Below, in pieces: positions 17,369 to 26,687 of a stretch of 64,000 bases of DNA. The stretch comes from Kitasatospora aureofaciens (GTDB taxonomy: Bacteria; Actinomycetota; Actinomycetes; Streptomycetales; Streptomycetaceae), in the NCBI RefSeq assembly GCF_019192735.1, contig NZ_JAHTKP010000009.1, forward strand, positions 124,001 through 188,000, in the 5' to 3' direction. Positions within the stretch are counted from its first letter, which is position 1. Every line of letters starts with the position of its first letter. The notes beneath the pieces were generated by a model, which had not been told where the DNA came from, ran no database searches, and was given only the letters and a program-made list of their open reading frames with translations. A program made the position numbers and the translations under genes.

Positions 17369-17689
17369 TCAGCCGCAGTACGAGGACCGCCCGAGCAGCA
17401 CCATCCCGATCGCGCACAGCATGGCGACCGCCGCCAGCGCCCAGACCGCGACCTCGGCGGCGCGCGAGCTGCCCCACCGCTCGGCCGACCAGGAGAGCGC
17501 CACCGCGACCGTGCCGACGACGCCCAGCCCGATCGCCCCGAGCGCGGACGCCGGCCACCCGGGCTCCTCGCCCTCGCAGGGCGCGTCCTGGTGGAACAGC
17601 TGCCAGGCCCCGGCGCTGCCGGCGACCAGGCCCGACACCGCCAGGCTCACGCCGATCAGCGGCCACCGTAATCGCGGACTCGCGTACAC
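17369..17689 (-). CDS. Small membrane protein, unknown function
   Basis: A predicted 106-residue protein with three hydrophobic segments: near residues 10-30, 48-66 and 80-100. It starts at a GTG after GGGGGACC. Codon third positions are G/C-rich, which supports coding. I do not recognise a family. It sits between the EF-hand and cytidine deaminase genes on the same strand with more than 170 bases on each side, so it is probably its own unit. Confidence 0.55.
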   Translation of the reverse strand: MYASPRLRWPLIGVSLAVSGLVAGSAGAWQLFHQDAPCEGEEPGWPASALGAIGLGVVGTVAVALSWSAERWGSSRAAEVAVWALAAVAMLCAIGMVLLGRSSYCG

Positions 17690-17865
17690 CCGGTCCCCCA
17701 GCCCTCTGCGTTCCCCCGGCCATGTCCTCCCGACGACGCGCCCGCGCGGCTGGGATCGCTGAACTCTCCCAGAGCGGCGCAGGCCCCGGCGTCACCCCGA
17801 GGGCCGAGGCGGAGCCCCCGGATCCGCACCGAACGGCGGGGGCGCCGCACACCGAAAGACGGGCC

Positions 17866-18288
17866 TCAGCCCTGGTGGTCGGCCCAGACGTACGCCTCGG
17901 GAAGCAGCTCCCGCACGGGGACGGCGCGCAGCTCGGGGCCTCGGCCGACGAGGACCTCGATCTCGGGGAAGTAGTCGAGCAGCACCTGCAGGCACCGGCC
18001 ACAGGGCGGGATGACGCCCCGGCCCTGGTGGGCGACCGCGACGATGGCGGTGAGGTCGTACGCGCCCTGCCCGGCCGCCGCGCCGATCAGGACCAGCTCG
18101 GCGCAGGGCCCGCCCGTGAAGTGGTAGGCGTTGAGCGCCGTGACGATGCGCCCGTCGGCGTTGCGGGCGGCAGCAGCGACGGTGTGGTTGTCCCCGCAGG
18201 CGAAGCGGCGGGCGACGTCCTCGGCGGCGTCGATCAGTTCCTGGTGCGCGGCGGGCAAGGCGGCGGAGGCGGGCTGGGCGGCGGCCAT
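17866..18288 (-). CDS. Cytidine deaminase-family protein
   Basis: A 140-residue zinc-dependent deaminase of the cytidine/blasticidin deaminase superfamily. The zinc ligands and catalytic glutamate are present: GGPCAELVLIGAA (C-A-E) and IPPCGRCLQVLLDYFPEI (P-C-x-x-C). It probably converts cytidine to uridine in pyrimidine salvage; a blasticidin-S-like substrate cannot be excluded. The ATG at 18288 has GAGGAG 11 bases upstream. It is divergent from the GNAT gene. Confidence 0.85.
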   Translation of the reverse strand: MAAAQPASAALPAAHQELIDAAEDVARRFACGDNHTVAAAARNADGRIVTALNAYHFTGGPCAELVLIGAAAGQGAYDLTAIVAVAHQGRGVIPPCGRCLQVLLDYFPEIEVLVGRGPELRAVPVRELLPEAYVWADHQG

Positions 18289-18329
18289 AATCGGTGGGGC
18301 TCCTCGGTCGATCGTGGCACGCTTCCAGC

Positions 18330-18923
18330 ATGGACCGCCGACCCTTGTTCGTGCCAACACTTTTCGCCGGGCCGTTCGACCTGCGCCCCTGGCGGCTCAG
18401 CGACGCCGACGTGCTCCGCGAGGCGGGCGCGGACCCGTACATCCCGCTCGTGACCACCGTCCCGGCCCGCTACGACGCGCAGTCCGCCCGCGCATTCGTC
18501 GAGCGGCAGTGGGAGAAGGCCGCCACCGGCGCCGGCTACTCGTTCGCGGTGGCGCGGCGGGTGGACGAGCGGGCCGTCGGCTTCGTCGGGCTGTTCCCGC
18601 AGGGCGACGGCCGCGCGTCGATCGGCTACTGGACGGCCGCCTCGACGCGCGGACAGGGCGTGGCCGGGCACGCGCTGCGCGCGGTCGCCGGCTGGGCGCT
18701 GAGCGAACTGGGGCTGGCCCGACTGGAGTTGCACATCGAGCCGTGGAACACCGGCTCGCTCCGGACGGCCGAGCGGGCCGGTTTCCGCCGCGAGGGCCTG
18801 CTGCGCAGCCATCGGACGATCGCCGGCGAGCGCCGAGACATGGAGCTCTACGCCCTCCTCGCGGCTGAGCCGGCGCCGCAGCTCCCGGTCGGCCCTGGTG
18901 GCGTGTTGATACGATCCCGGTGA
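18330..18923 (+). CDS. GNAT family N-acetyltransferase (RimJ/RimL-like)
   Basis: A 197-residue acetyltransferase. The core [39 protein letters not shown] (acetyl-CoA-binding R/Q-G-x-G/A loop) and [20 protein letters not shown] (the N-x-x-S/R-x-x-x-E-x-x-G-F block) match the RimJ/RimL branch that acetylates N-termini or small molecules. The substrate is unknown. Its last codons overlap the promoter and first bases of the ZTP riboswitch that serves glyA. Confidence 0.88.
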   Translation: MDRRPLFVPTLFAGPFDLRPWRLSDADVLREAGADPYIPLVTTVPARYDAQSARAFVERQWEKAATGAGYSFAVARRVDERAVGFVGLFPQGDGRASIGYWTAASTRGQGVAGHALRAVAGWALSELGLARLELHIEPWNTGSLRTAERAGFRREGLLRSHRTIAGERRDMELYALLAAEPAPQLPVGPGGVLIRSR

Positions 18924-19010
18924 GCCGCGACTGGCGCGTAGGGATGGAATCAACCATCGGGAAGCGGCTTCGTGGCACCTCACGTCAAAGTTGCCGAGCG
19001 CCTGGGCCGT
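18917..19010 (+). promoter_or_regulatory. ZTP (pfl) riboswitch upstream of glyA
   Basis: The segment has the conserved blocks of the ZTP/ZMP riboswitch: GAGCCGCGACTGGCG at the 5' side, GGGATGGAATCAACCATCGG followed by GAAGCGG in the middle, and CCGAGCGCCTGGGC in the 3' pseudoknot domain. It senses the purine/folate-stress alarmone ZTP, and glyA is a standard target. A TACGAT -10-like box (18910-18915) lies just before it. The glyA ribosome site is only 13 bases after the aptamer, so control is probably translational. Confidence 0.92.
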
Positions 19011-19033
19011 CCGCATCCCACCAGGAGACTGCC

Positions 19034-20506
19034 TTGGCTGCCCAGCAACACCCCCAGCACCCGCACACCGCCGCCACCGACGCCGCCAACACCGCCTTCC
19101 GCAGCACCCTCGACGTGGTCGCGGGCGTCGAGCCGCGGATCGCCGCCGCGATCGGCCAGGAGATCGAGGACCAGCGCGCCTCCCTCAAGCTGATCGCCAG
19201 CGAGAACTACGCCTCCCCGGCCGTCCTGCTCGCCATGGGCAACTGGCTCAGCGACAAGTACGCCGAGGGCACCGCGGGCCGACGCTTCTACGCCGGCTGC
19301 CGCAACGTCGACACCGTCGAGACGATCGCCGCCGAGCACGCCCGCGCCCTGTTCGGCGCCGACCACGCCTACGTCCAGCCGCACTCCGGCATCGACGCCA
19401 ACCTCACCGCCTTCTGGGCGGTCCTGTCCCAGCGCGTCGAGAGCCCGGCCCTTGAGCGCGCCAAGGTCCGCAACGTCAACGACCTCACCGAGCAGGACTG
19501 GGCGCAGCTGCGCCACGAGCTGGGCAACCAGCGGATGCTCGGCATGTCCCTGGACACCGGCGGCCACCTCACCCACGGTTTCCGGCCCAACATCTCGGGC
19601 AAGATGTTCGACCAGCGCAGCTACGGCACCGACCCGGTCACCGGCCTGATCGACTACGACGCGCTGCGCGAGACCGCCCGCGAGTTCCGGCCGCTCATCC
19701 TGGTGGCCGGCTACTCCGCCTACCCGCGGCGGGTCAACTTCCGCAGGATGCGCGAGATCGCGGACGAGGTCGGCGCGACCCTCATGGTCGACATGGCGCA
19801 CTTCGCCGGCCTGGTCGCGGGCAAGGTGCTCACCGGCGACTACGACCCGGTGCCGCACGCCCAGATCGTCACCACGACCACCCACAAGTCGCTGCGCGGC
19901 CCGCGCGGCGGCATGGTCCTGAGCACCGCCGAACTCGCCGAACACGTCGACCGCGGCTGCCCATTGGTCCTCGGCGGCCCGCTCTCGCACGTCATGGCGG
20001 CCAAGGCGGTGGCCTTCGCCGAGGCCCGCCGCCCCGAGTTCCAGGTCTACGCCCAGGCCGTCGTCGACAACGCCCAGGCCCTCGCCGAGGGCCTGCTGCG
20101 GCGCGGCGGCAAGCTCGTCACCGGCGGTACCGACAACCACCTGGTCCTCGCCGACGTCTCCGGCTACGGTCTGACGGGTCGTCAGGCCGAGGCGGCACTC
20201 CTCGACTCGGGCATCGTCACCAACCGCAACTCCGTCCCGCAGGACCCGAACGGCGCCTGGTACACCTCCGGCGTCCGCCTCGGCACGCCCGCCCTCACCA
20301 CCCGCGGCCTGGGCGCCGTCGAGATGGACGAGATCGCCGCCCTGATCGACACCGTCCTGCGCGCCACCACCCCTACCACCACCGCGAACCGTGCCCCGTC
20401 CAAGGCCCAGTACGCCCTGGACGAGTCCCTCCGCGACGGCATCGCCAAGCGCGCCGCCGACCTCCTCGCCCCCTTCCCCCTCTACCCGGGCGTCGACCTC
20501 GCCTGA
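19034..20506 (+). CDS. glyA: GlyA, serine hydroxymethyltransferase
   Basis: A PLP-dependent enzyme (490 residues) that interconverts serine and glycine with transfer of a one-carbon unit to tetrahydrofolate. Family motifs: [28 protein letters not shown], the PLP lysine in [14 protein letters not shown], and [10 protein letters not shown]. The start is TTG at 19034, six bases after AGGAG; no ATG or GTG between the riboswitch and the conserved region is as well placed. At about 490 residues it is longer than the usual 420; the extra length is an N-terminal tail and inserts such as residues about 130-165. It is controlled by the ZTP riboswitch. Confidence 0.95.
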   Translation: MAAQQHPQHPHTAATDAANTAFRSTLDVVAGVEPRIAAAIGQEIEDQRASLKLIASENYASPAVLLAMGNWLSDKYAEGTAGRRFYAGCRNVDTVETIAAEHARALFGADHAYVQPHSGIDANLTAFWAVLSQRVESPALERAKVRNVNDLTEQDWAQLRHELGNQRMLGMSLDTGGHLTHGFRPNISGKMFDQRSYGTDPVTGLIDYDALRETAREFRPLILVAGYSAYPRRVNFRRMREIADEVGATLMVDMAHFAGLVAGKVLTGDYDPVPHAQIVTTTTHKSLRGPRGGMVLSTAELAEHVDRGCPLVLGGPLSHVMAAKAVAFAEARRPEFQVYAQAVVDNAQALAEGLLRRGGKLVTGGTDNHLVLADVSGYGLTGRQAEAALLDSGIVTNRNSVPQDPNGAWYTSGVRLGTPALTTRGLGAVEMDEIAALIDTVLRATTPTTTANRAPSKAQYALDESLRDGIAKRAADLLAPFPLYPGVDLA

Positions 20507-20517
20507 CGGCCTGCGTC

Positions 20518-20557
20518 GAGGAGGGTCGGGACGCGACCGTGCGCCCCGCCCCTCCTC
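20518..20557. terminator. Hairpin between convergent glyA and aldehyde dehydrogenase
   Basis: GAGGAGGGTCGGGACGC and GCGCCCCGCCCCTCCTC pair over 17 positions with two mismatches around a 6-base loop, directly after the glyA stop. Confidence 0.65.
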
Positions 20558-20581
20558 AACCATCTGACCTCCTCAACTGCC

Positions 20582-22021
20582 TCAGTACTGCAGCGACTTG
20601 TACTGCAGGAACTCCTCCAGCCCGTGACGGCCGAGTTCGCGGCCGAGGCCGGAGCTCTTGTAGCCGCCGAAGGGGGCGAGCGGGTTGAAGCGGCCGCCGT
20701 TGAGGTCGACCTGGCCGGTGTCGAGGCGGCGGGCGAAGGCGGCGGCGGTCTCGGTGTCGGCGGCCCAGACGCCGCCGGCCAGCCCGTAGGGCGTGTCGTT
20801 GGCGAGTTCGGCGGCGTGGTCCTCGTCGCGGTAGGGGAGGATCACCAGCACCGGGCCGAAGATCTCTTCCTGAGCCACCGTCATATCCGGTGTGACGTCC
20901 GCGAGAACGGTCGGTCGGACGTAAAAGCCGGTGGGCAGCTCGGGTATCGGGTCCGGGCCGCCGGCGACCGTGCGAGCGCCCTTGGCGAGCGCCCCTTCGA
21001 GGTAACTCCGCACCCAGGCCAGCTGCTTGGCGTTGACCAGCGGGCCGACCCGCGTCTGCGGGTCGGTGGGGTCGCCCGGGGTGTACTTGGCGGCGGCGTT
21101 CGCGGCGATGGCGACGGCCTCGTCGTACCGGTCCTCGGGCACCAGCAGACGGGTCCACGCGCTGCACGTCTGACCGGAGTTGGCGAACACGTTGGCCACG
21201 TTGACGTTGACCGCGCGGGTCAGGTCGGCGCCGGGCAGCACCACGTTGGCGGACTTGCCGCCCAGCTCCAGGGTGACCCGCTTCAGACCGCGACCGGCCG
21301 TCTCGGCGATCTGGCGGCCCACGGCGGTGGAACCGGTGAACGAGACGACGTCCACGCCCTGGTGGGCGGCGAGCGCGGCGCCGGCCACCGCGCCCGTGCC
21401 GGTCACCAGGTTGAACACGCCCGCCGGGAGGCCCGCCTCGTGCACCAGCCGCGCGAACAGCCGGGCCACCAGCGGGGTGTCCTCGGCCGGCTTGAGGACG
21501 ACCGGGCAGCCGGCCGCCAGGGCCGGGACGACCTTGGCGACGATCTGGTGCAGGGGGTAGTTCCACGGCGTGATCGCGGCGACCACCCCGGCCGCCTCGG
21601 CGAGCACCACCGAGTTGCCGATCCGCTCCTCGAAGGGGTGCTCGGCGAGCAGTGTCAGGTAGGAGGTCGCGACGGTCAGCGGCAGTCCGGCGTGCACGGC
21701 GGCGGCGAAGCCGACCGGGGCGCCCAGTTCGGCGACCACCGTCCTGGTGATCTCGTCCTGCGCCTCGGCGATCCCGTCCCGCAGCCGGGTCAGCAACGCG
21801 AGCCGTTCCTCGCGGGTGGTCGCGCCCCAGGCCCGGGCCGCCCGGCGGGCCGCGGACACCGCGGCGTCCACGTCGGCCGCTCCGCCGGCCGGCACGGTGG
21901 CGAGCACCTGCTCGGTCGCCGGGTTCAGCACCGGGATCGACCCGGCGTCCCCGGAGGGCCGCCACGCGCCGTCGATGTACTGGTCGCCGTACCGCTCGCA
22001 CTGTTCCGCGTCCTGCTGCAC
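20582..22021 (-). CDS. NAD(P)-dependent aldehyde dehydrogenase
   Basis: A full-length (479 residues) ALDH superfamily enzyme. Catalytic residues are in place: [15 protein letters not shown] (Asn of the oxyanion hole), [16 protein letters not shown] (the general-base Glu) and [15 protein letters not shown] (nucleophilic Cys). The C-terminal [15 protein letters not shown] block is also typical. The substrate cannot be assigned; aliphatic or amino-aldehydes are possible. It stands alone, convergent with glyA. Confidence 0.9.
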   Translation of the reverse strand: MQQDAEQCERYGDQYIDGAWRPSGDAGSIPVLNPATEQVLATVPAGGAADVDAAVSAARRAARAWGATTREERLALLTRLRDGIAEAQDEITRTVVAELGAPVGFAAAVHAGLPLTVATSYLTLLAEHPFEERIGNSVVLAEAAGVVAAITPWNYPLHQIVAKVVPALAAGCPVVLKPAEDTPLVARLFARLVHEAGLPAGVFNLVTGTGAVAGAALAAHQGVDVVSFTGSTAVGRQIAETAGRGLKRVTLELGGKSANVVLPGADLTRAVNVNVANVFANSGQTCSAWTRLLVPEDRYDEAVAIAANAAAKYTPGDPTDPQTRVGPLVNAKQLAWVRSYLEGALAKGARTVAGGPDPIPELPTGFYVRPTVLADVTPDMTVAQEEIFGPVLVILPYRDEDHAAELANDTPYGLAGGVWAADTETAAAFARRLDTGQVDLNGGRFNPLAPFGGYKSSGLGRELGRHGLEEFLQYKSLQY

Positions 22022-22143
22022 CGATAGTCCTCTCGTCCGCCTGGCCGATCGACCGCGCTTAACTACCAGCGCTGGTCAAAGGCCAAGTCAAGGCGGCCGG
22101 ATGGCCGCGCGCAAGAGTCAATCCGGCCCGGCGGACCGGCCGG

Positions 22144-22677
22144 TTACCGCGGTGCGAACCGCGCGGTGTACTCGTCGAACGGCTCGATCCCGACCTCGGC
22201 GCGCCGCTCGTCCAGCCGCTCCGGGTCCTCGCACGGCCACGGCACCGGGCGGCCGTCCGCGACCGCGCCGATCTGCGTGCCGTACCGCTGCTCGCGGCCC
22301 TCGTTGACGGCGAGCCGGTCCTGAAGGAACGCCAGGTCCCGTGGACTCGCCGCGCCGTCCGCGACGGCCGCGGTCATCAGCTCCACGGCCCGCCGCTGGA
22401 CGTCGAGTTGGCGGTCCGCGTGCTGGGCGACCAGCCAGGCTGCCTTCGCCGCGTCCGGACCGACCAGCGCCTCGGTCGGCCAGCCGTGCGCCGCCATGAT
22501 CTCGGCGAGCCGGTCCCCGTGCCGGGCGGTGAGCCGCCGCCAGACGGCCTGCTCGGCCAGGTCGGGGCTGTTCGCCAGCCGCGCCGAGGCGGCGTCCTCG
22601 GCCATCATCGCGGCCAACTCCCCGGCCGGCCCACCCAGTACCGTCCGCCCCTGGTCCGATTGCTCCGCTGCCGGCAT
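22144..22677 (-). CDS. DUF6624-type hypothetical protein
   Basis: A 177-residue soluble, helical protein without known catalytic motifs. The repeated helical pattern and the stretch GHGWPTEALVG-like region (HGWPTEALVGPDAAKAAWLV), FLQDRLAVNEGREQRYGTQI and the C-terminal VGIEPFDEYTARF resemble the DUF6624 family of bacterial proteins of unknown function. The ATG at 22677 is 8 bases after GAGGAG. It is monocistronic. Confidence 0.7.
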   Translation of the reverse strand: MPAAEQSDQGRTVLGGPAGELAAMMAEDAASARLANSPDLAEQAVWRRLTARHGDRLAEIMAAHGWPTEALVGPDAAKAAWLVAQHADRQLDVQRRAVELMTAAVADGAASPRDLAFLQDRLAVNEGREQRYGTQIGAVADGRPVPWPCEDPERLDERRAEVGIEPFDEYTARFAPR

Positions 22678-23061
22678 CGCGCTCCACTCCTCACGCCCGG
22701 GCCCTTCGTCCGGGCCGCCCGCCACAACGGTAGGCGCCGGAAATGCGACGAAGATCATTCCGCGGGATGGTGACGCTGCGGATCCGACGAGGCACAATGG
22801 ATTACGTGCCCAGCGCTGCCGTGTTCACCTCCCGGCCCTGATGCGACGGTCCACGAAACTCCTTGCGCGAAACCCTCCTCACGCCGATGGCGCCGCTGTA
22901 GATTGCAGCGGACCCAGCTGCGGGGGAACACTGTTGGTGGCGGGTGCAAGTAGTGCGCACGCCGTCGGCATTTCGTGTGTCCCGAGGTCGACGCGAGGTC
23001 GCCGCCGTTCTGAGGTCAGGCTCGATTCCGCAGGTCATCCGTGCCGCATAAGGAGCTTCCC
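22678..23061. other. Divergent intergenic region, no feature seen
   Basis: About 380 bases between divergent genes. Lower GC than its neighbours in places, as expected for promoters, but I find no confident hexamers, repeat or small gene. An in-frame GTG at 23041 could extend the methyltransferase by seven residues; the AAGGAG site supports the start at 23062 instead. Confidence 0.4.
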
Positions 23062-24063
23062 GTGACCGACGCCGCGTTCACCGACGAGCAGCAGCGGCCC
23101 GCCGAGCCGGCTTCGCTGGACGACGTCCCGGGGTGGTTCTGGGATCACGACCGGCATTCCTTCGAATGGTTCCTGGGCCGGCAGGAGAAGGCCGGACCCA
23201 CCGGTGATCTGCTGGAGATGGGCGCATACCTGGGCCGCAGCGCGATCGTCATCGGTGAGCACCTCCGGCCCGGCGAGACGTTCACCGTCTGTGACCTCTT
23301 CGACTCGGACGCGCCGGACGACGAGAACGCCGCCGAGATGGACACCTCCTACCGGAAGACCCTGACCCGCTACGCCTTCGAGACCAACTACCTCGCGTTC
23401 CACGGCGAGTTGCCGGAGATCATCCAGGCGCCGACCTCGTCGCTGGCGGGCGGCCGGATACCAGCAGGCGCGTTCCGGTTCATCCACATCGACGCCTCCC
23501 ACCTCTACGAGCACGTCGTCGGCGACCTCCAGGTGGCCCGCGTCGCGCTGCAGGACCAGGGCGTCGTGGTGCTCGACGACTATCGCGCCCAGCACACCCC
23601 GGGCGTCGCTGCCGCGACCTGGGAGGCCGTGTTCAACCACGGGCTCAGGCCGATCCTGCTGACCGAGTGCAAGTTCTACGGCACCTGGGGGGACCCGGAG
23701 CCCTTCCAGCGTGACCTCCTGGATCGGGTGGACCTCGCCGAGGGCTGTCACCTGAGCATCGAGACCCTGAACGGCCGGCAGGTGCTGCGGATGACCGGCA
23801 CCTCGGAGGGCATCGAGCCGTTCCGCCCGTCCCGTTACCAGCGCCGGCTGGCCGCCGTGGCCGCCCGCCGCGAGGCCGATCACGCTGCCGAGGAGTCCCG
23901 CCGGGCCCTCCTGGAGGCACAGGAGGACGCCGCTCGCGACCTCGCCGCCCGCCGCGCCCGCGCCGCCGAGCAGCGCCGCCCGGTCAACGTGGCCAAGCGC
24001 GCCGCCCGCGACCTGCTCCCCCCGGTGGTCACCTCCGCCATTCGCCGCGCCCGACGGGGCTGA
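23062..24063 (+). CDS. Class I SAM-dependent methyltransferase (Methyltransf_24-like)
   Basis: A 333-residue protein. A Rossmann methyltransferase domain occupies about residues 30-245: GDLLEMGAYLGRSAIVIGEH is motif I, FIHIDASHLYEHVVGDLQVA followed by GVVVLDDYR is the acidic/His block of the Methyltransf_24 (CmcI/rhamnosyl O-methyltransferase-like) family. The C-terminal 70 residues are Ala/Arg/Glu-rich and likely form a coiled-coil ending in a basic tail, which is unusual for the family. The GTG at 23062 follows AAGGAG by 6 bases. Substrate unknown. Confidence 0.8.
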   Translation: MTDAAFTDEQQRPAEPASLDDVPGWFWDHDRHSFEWFLGRQEKAGPTGDLLEMGAYLGRSAIVIGEHLRPGETFTVCDLFDSDAPDDENAAEMDTSYRKTLTRYAFETNYLAFHGELPEIIQAPTSSLAGGRIPAGAFRFIHIDASHLYEHVVGDLQVARVALQDQGVVVLDDYRAQHTPGVAAATWEAVFNHGLRPILLTECKFYGTWGDPEPFQRDLLDRVDLAEGCHLSIETLNGRQVLRMTGTSEGIEPFRPSRYQRRLAAVAARREADHAAEESRRALLEAQEDAARDLAARRARAAEQRRPVNVAKRAARDLLPPVVTSAIRRARRG

Positions 24064-24077
24064 GGAGCGGCGGTGGC

Positions 24078-24171
24078 GGATGACAACTGACAGATGACAG
24101 ATAACAGACTCTGAAATCTGTTATCTGTCCGCTGTCATCTGTTCGCCGTCACCCGTCACCCGCCACCCGCC
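24078..24171. repeat. Heptad-repeat hairpin element C
   Basis: Left units: GGATGAC, AACTGAC, AGATGAC, AGATAAC, then a centre AGACTCTGAAATCT. Right units: GTTATCT, GTCCGCT, GTCATCT, GTTCGCC, GTCACCC, GTCACCC, GCCACCC. The right arm carries one unit (GTCCGCT) with no left partner and a decayed outer part rich in C. It starts 14 bases after the methyltransferase stop, between convergent genes, next to a conventional terminator hairpin. Confidence 0.85.
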
Positions 24172-24193
24172 TTCCCGCCCCCGCCCAGACGCA

Positions 24194-24228
24194 AGAGTGC
24201 CGGTCGAGACAAGCTCGACCGGCACTCT
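24194..24228. terminator. Intrinsic terminator-like hairpin
   Basis: AGAGTGCCGGTCGAG-ACAAG-CTCGACCGGCACTCT: a perfect 15-bp stem with a 5-base loop, between heptad element C and the end of the convergent permease gene. Confidence 0.85.
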
Positions 24229-24267
24229 CCGCGTTTCAGGACGTCAACGCGTCCCGACCTCAGCACC

Positions 24268-25971
24268 TCAGGCCCGCGACGGCTCCCGCGACACTGCCTC
24301 GTCGGCAGCCGACCCGCCCGAGGCCGCGTCGCCCGCAGCGCCCTCGACCGACTCCGCCTCGACCGACTCCGCCTCGCTCAGCTCCCGCCGGACCGCCGCC
24401 AGGGACGGGTTGGCCCAGGCGCTCGCGACGCCCCAGCGGTAGAAGGCGAACGCGATGGCGGCGACGATCAGCAGGTCCCAGCCCTTCGGCAGGTACCCGT
24501 GCCCGCCGAAGTCGGTGCTCCCGGCCCAGGAGACGGCGGACATTACGAACAGGTACGCGACCATCCAGGCGCCGGCCTTCAGGTGCGGACGCAGCTCGGC
24601 CCACGGCTTGCGCAGCTCGTACCAGGCCCAGATCGGCAGGCCGGCGGCCATCAGCAGGATGACCTTGCCGGTGAGCGGCCAGCGGGCCCAGTACAGGACC
24701 AGGGAGCCGAACATCATCGCGATCGGCGCGATGACCGGCATCGCGCGCAGCCGGACCGGGCGGGGCAGGTCCGGGGCGAGGCGCCGCAGCGCCATCACGG
24801 CGACCGGGCCGGTGATGTACGAGATGACGGTGGCCACCGAGACGATCTCGGCGAGCGAGCCCCAGCCGCGGAAGACGGCCAGGAACAGGAACGCGACCAC
24901 GAGGTTGAGCAGCAGGGCCGGGCGCGGGATGCCGGTCCGGGCGTCGACCTTGCCGAAGATCCGCGGCAGGTGCCCGTTCTCCTGCACGCCGTGGATCATG
25001 CGCGAGGTGGTGGCGGCGTAGATCATGCCGGTGCCGCTGGGGGAGATGAACGCGTCCGCGTACAGCAGCAGGGCGAGCCAGTTGAGGCCCCAGGTCATCG
25101 CGAGGTCGGCCAGCGGCGAGGTGTAGCCGAGGCCGCTCCAGCCCTTCGACAGGTCGGCGGCCGGGATGGCGCCGAGGAAGGCGATCTGCAGCGCGACGTA
25201 GATCACCAGGGCGATCAGGATCGAGCCGATGACGGCCTTCGGCAGCGACTTGCCGGGGTTGCGGGCCTCGCCGGCCATGTTGAGCGGGGACTGGAAGCCG
25301 TTGAACGCCCAGACGATGCCGGAGACGGCGACGGCGGTGAACACCGCGCTCCACCCGTTCGGCGCGAAGCCGCCGTGGTCGGTGAAGTGGGCGGTGTCGA
25401 AGTGTGCGAACAGCAGGGCGCCGGCGGTCAGCGTCGGGACGACGACCTTGAACACGGTGATCGCGGTGTTCGTCTTGGCGAACAGCGTGATTGCGAACCA
25501 GTTGAGGACGAAGTAGCCGACCAGCAGCACGCTCGCGAGCGCGACGCCGCTGAGGGTCAGCTCCTTGCCGTCGTACAAGCCCTTCGCCCAGCCGAAGTGC
25601 CAGGAGCTCATGTACTGGACGGACGCGGTGGCCTCGCCGGGGATGACCGAGACGATGGCGATCCAGTTGGCCCAGGCGGCGAGGTAGCCGGCCAGCGAGC
25701 CGTGCGAGTACTGGCCGTACCGGACCATGCCGCCGGCCTTGGGGAACATCGATCCCAGCTCGCTGTAGGTGAGGGCGATGGTCAGTGCCACGGCGGCCCC
25801 GATCACCCAGGCGAGGATCGACGCGGGCCCGGCGAGCCGGGCGGCCCGCTCGGCGCCGAACAGCCACCCGGACCCGATGATCGAGCCCAGCCCGACGGCT
25901 GTGAGGCTGATGGTTCCGAGCGAGCGTCGGTAGTTCTGATGCGATGCCGTCGACGGCTCTGGCTCACTCAA
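24268..25971 (-). CDS. APC-family amino acid permease
   Basis: A 567-residue transporter with about 12-14 hydrophobic segments. The first segment has the SLTAVGLGSIIGSGWLFGAE glycine motif of the amino acid-polyamine-organocation family, which lines the substrate site. The C-terminal 45 residues are hydrophilic and include a short duplication (EAESVEAESVE). The substrate is not evident. Monocistronic; bounded by hairpins on both sides. Confidence 0.88.
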   Translation of the reverse strand: MSEPEPSTASHQNYRRSLGTISLTAVGLGSIIGSGWLFGAERAARLAGPASILAWVIGAAVALTIALTYSELGSMFPKAGGMVRYGQYSHGSLAGYLAAWANWIAIVSVIPGEATASVQYMSSWHFGWAKGLYDGKELTLSGVALASVLLVGYFVLNWFAITLFAKTNTAITVFKVVVPTLTAGALLFAHFDTAHFTDHGGFAPNGWSAVFTAVAVSGIVWAFNGFQSPLNMAGEARNPGKSLPKAVIGSILIALVIYVALQIAFLGAIPAADLSKGWSGLGYTSPLADLAMTWGLNWLALLLYADAFISPSGTGMIYAATTSRMIHGVQENGHLPRIFGKVDARTGIPRPALLLNLVVAFLFLAVFRGWGSLAEIVSVATVISYITGPVAVMALRRLAPDLPRPVRLRAMPVIAPIAMMFGSLVLYWARWPLTGKVILLMAAGLPIWAWYELRKPWAELRPHLKAGAWMVAYLFVMSAVSWAGSTDFGGHGYLPKGWDLLIVAAIAFAFYRWGVASAWANPSLAAVRRELSEAESVEAESVEGAAGDAASGGSAADEAVSREPSRA

Positions 25972-26265
25972 CGTATCGGTCCTCTCGCTCGGGGGTCATC
26001 GGGTGGTGTCGTCGTTTTTATGGTTTTGCGCCGGTATTCCGGACAAACGCACAGCAGCCTATGGGGCGAAATGGGGCGTATACCTCAGAGGAAGCTCAAA
26101 CCGTCCGATCGTTGCCATCTCGTGTCCGGTTTCCGGGGTGTCATCGCCCCTGGAGCAGGCCCGCCACCAGCGCAGACCGGCCGGATGGCATGGCAGAACA
26201 CGGCGGCGAGGCCCGATGGCGAGACCCGACGGCGAAAGCCCGGCGAAACCCGACGGCGGAAAACA
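25972..26265. other. Intergenic region with degenerate 13-14-bp repeats
   Basis: Upstream of the permease. From about 26206 to 26262 the motif CCCGAYGGCGA recurs three times with a shortened fourth copy (CCCGGCGAAA), giving a 13-14-base period. A lower-GC stretch near 26010-26060 may hold the permease promoter. No gene seen. Confidence 0.4.
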
Positions 26266-26307
26266 GAAATTCCCCGCAGAATCCCTGAGGATCCTGCGGG
26301 GAATTTC
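26266..26307 (-). terminator. Terminator of tRNA-Leu
   Basis: GAAATTCCCCGCAG and CTGCGGGGAATTTC form a perfect 14-bp stem three bases beyond the tRNA 3' end, with an AT-rich base on the minus-strand 3' side. Confidence 0.85.
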
Positions 26308-26309
26308 GA

Positions 26310-26397
26310 TGGTGTCCGAGGGGGGACTTGAACCCCCACGCCCGATAAAGGGCACTAGCACCTCAAGCTAGCGCGTCTGCCATTCCGCCACCCGGAC
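26310..26397 (-). tRNA. tRNA-Leu (anticodon GAG)
   Basis: Read leftward from 26397. The acceptor stem is GTCCGGG / CTCGGAC, the anticodon stem CTAGC / GCTAG encloses the loop TTGAGGT (anticodon GAG, reading CUC and CUU). There is a long variable arm as in class II tRNAs, a TTCAAGT T-loop, and an encoded ACCA end. It ends just before a strong hairpin. Confidence 0.95.
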
Positions 26398-26687
26398 GGG
26401 GTGTGTGCTTCGGGGGTTTTGCTCGCCCCCTCGGCGACAGAGAGAACATTACCAGGGTTCCGGAGTGCTTCTCACCTGCGTTTCCCCGGCCGGGATGCCT
26501 GGGCTGGCTGGGACGGCTCGCGAGGGTGCGCGAACCGGAGGCGAAGCGATGGCGAGCGTGAACGAAACGATCGCCTCCGCCAAGGCTGCCGATCAGAACC
26601 GATCCGGAGTGGTCCGACACGGGCAAGTTGTCGACGGTGCCACGGTCCCGGGGGTGCCTCTCCTAGCCTCTGTGCACCGAGGGCGCC

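Noticed and set aside
26310..26397. Integrated element beside tRNA-Leu
   Set aside because: No integrase, no duplicated tRNA end and no shift in base composition in the flanks.
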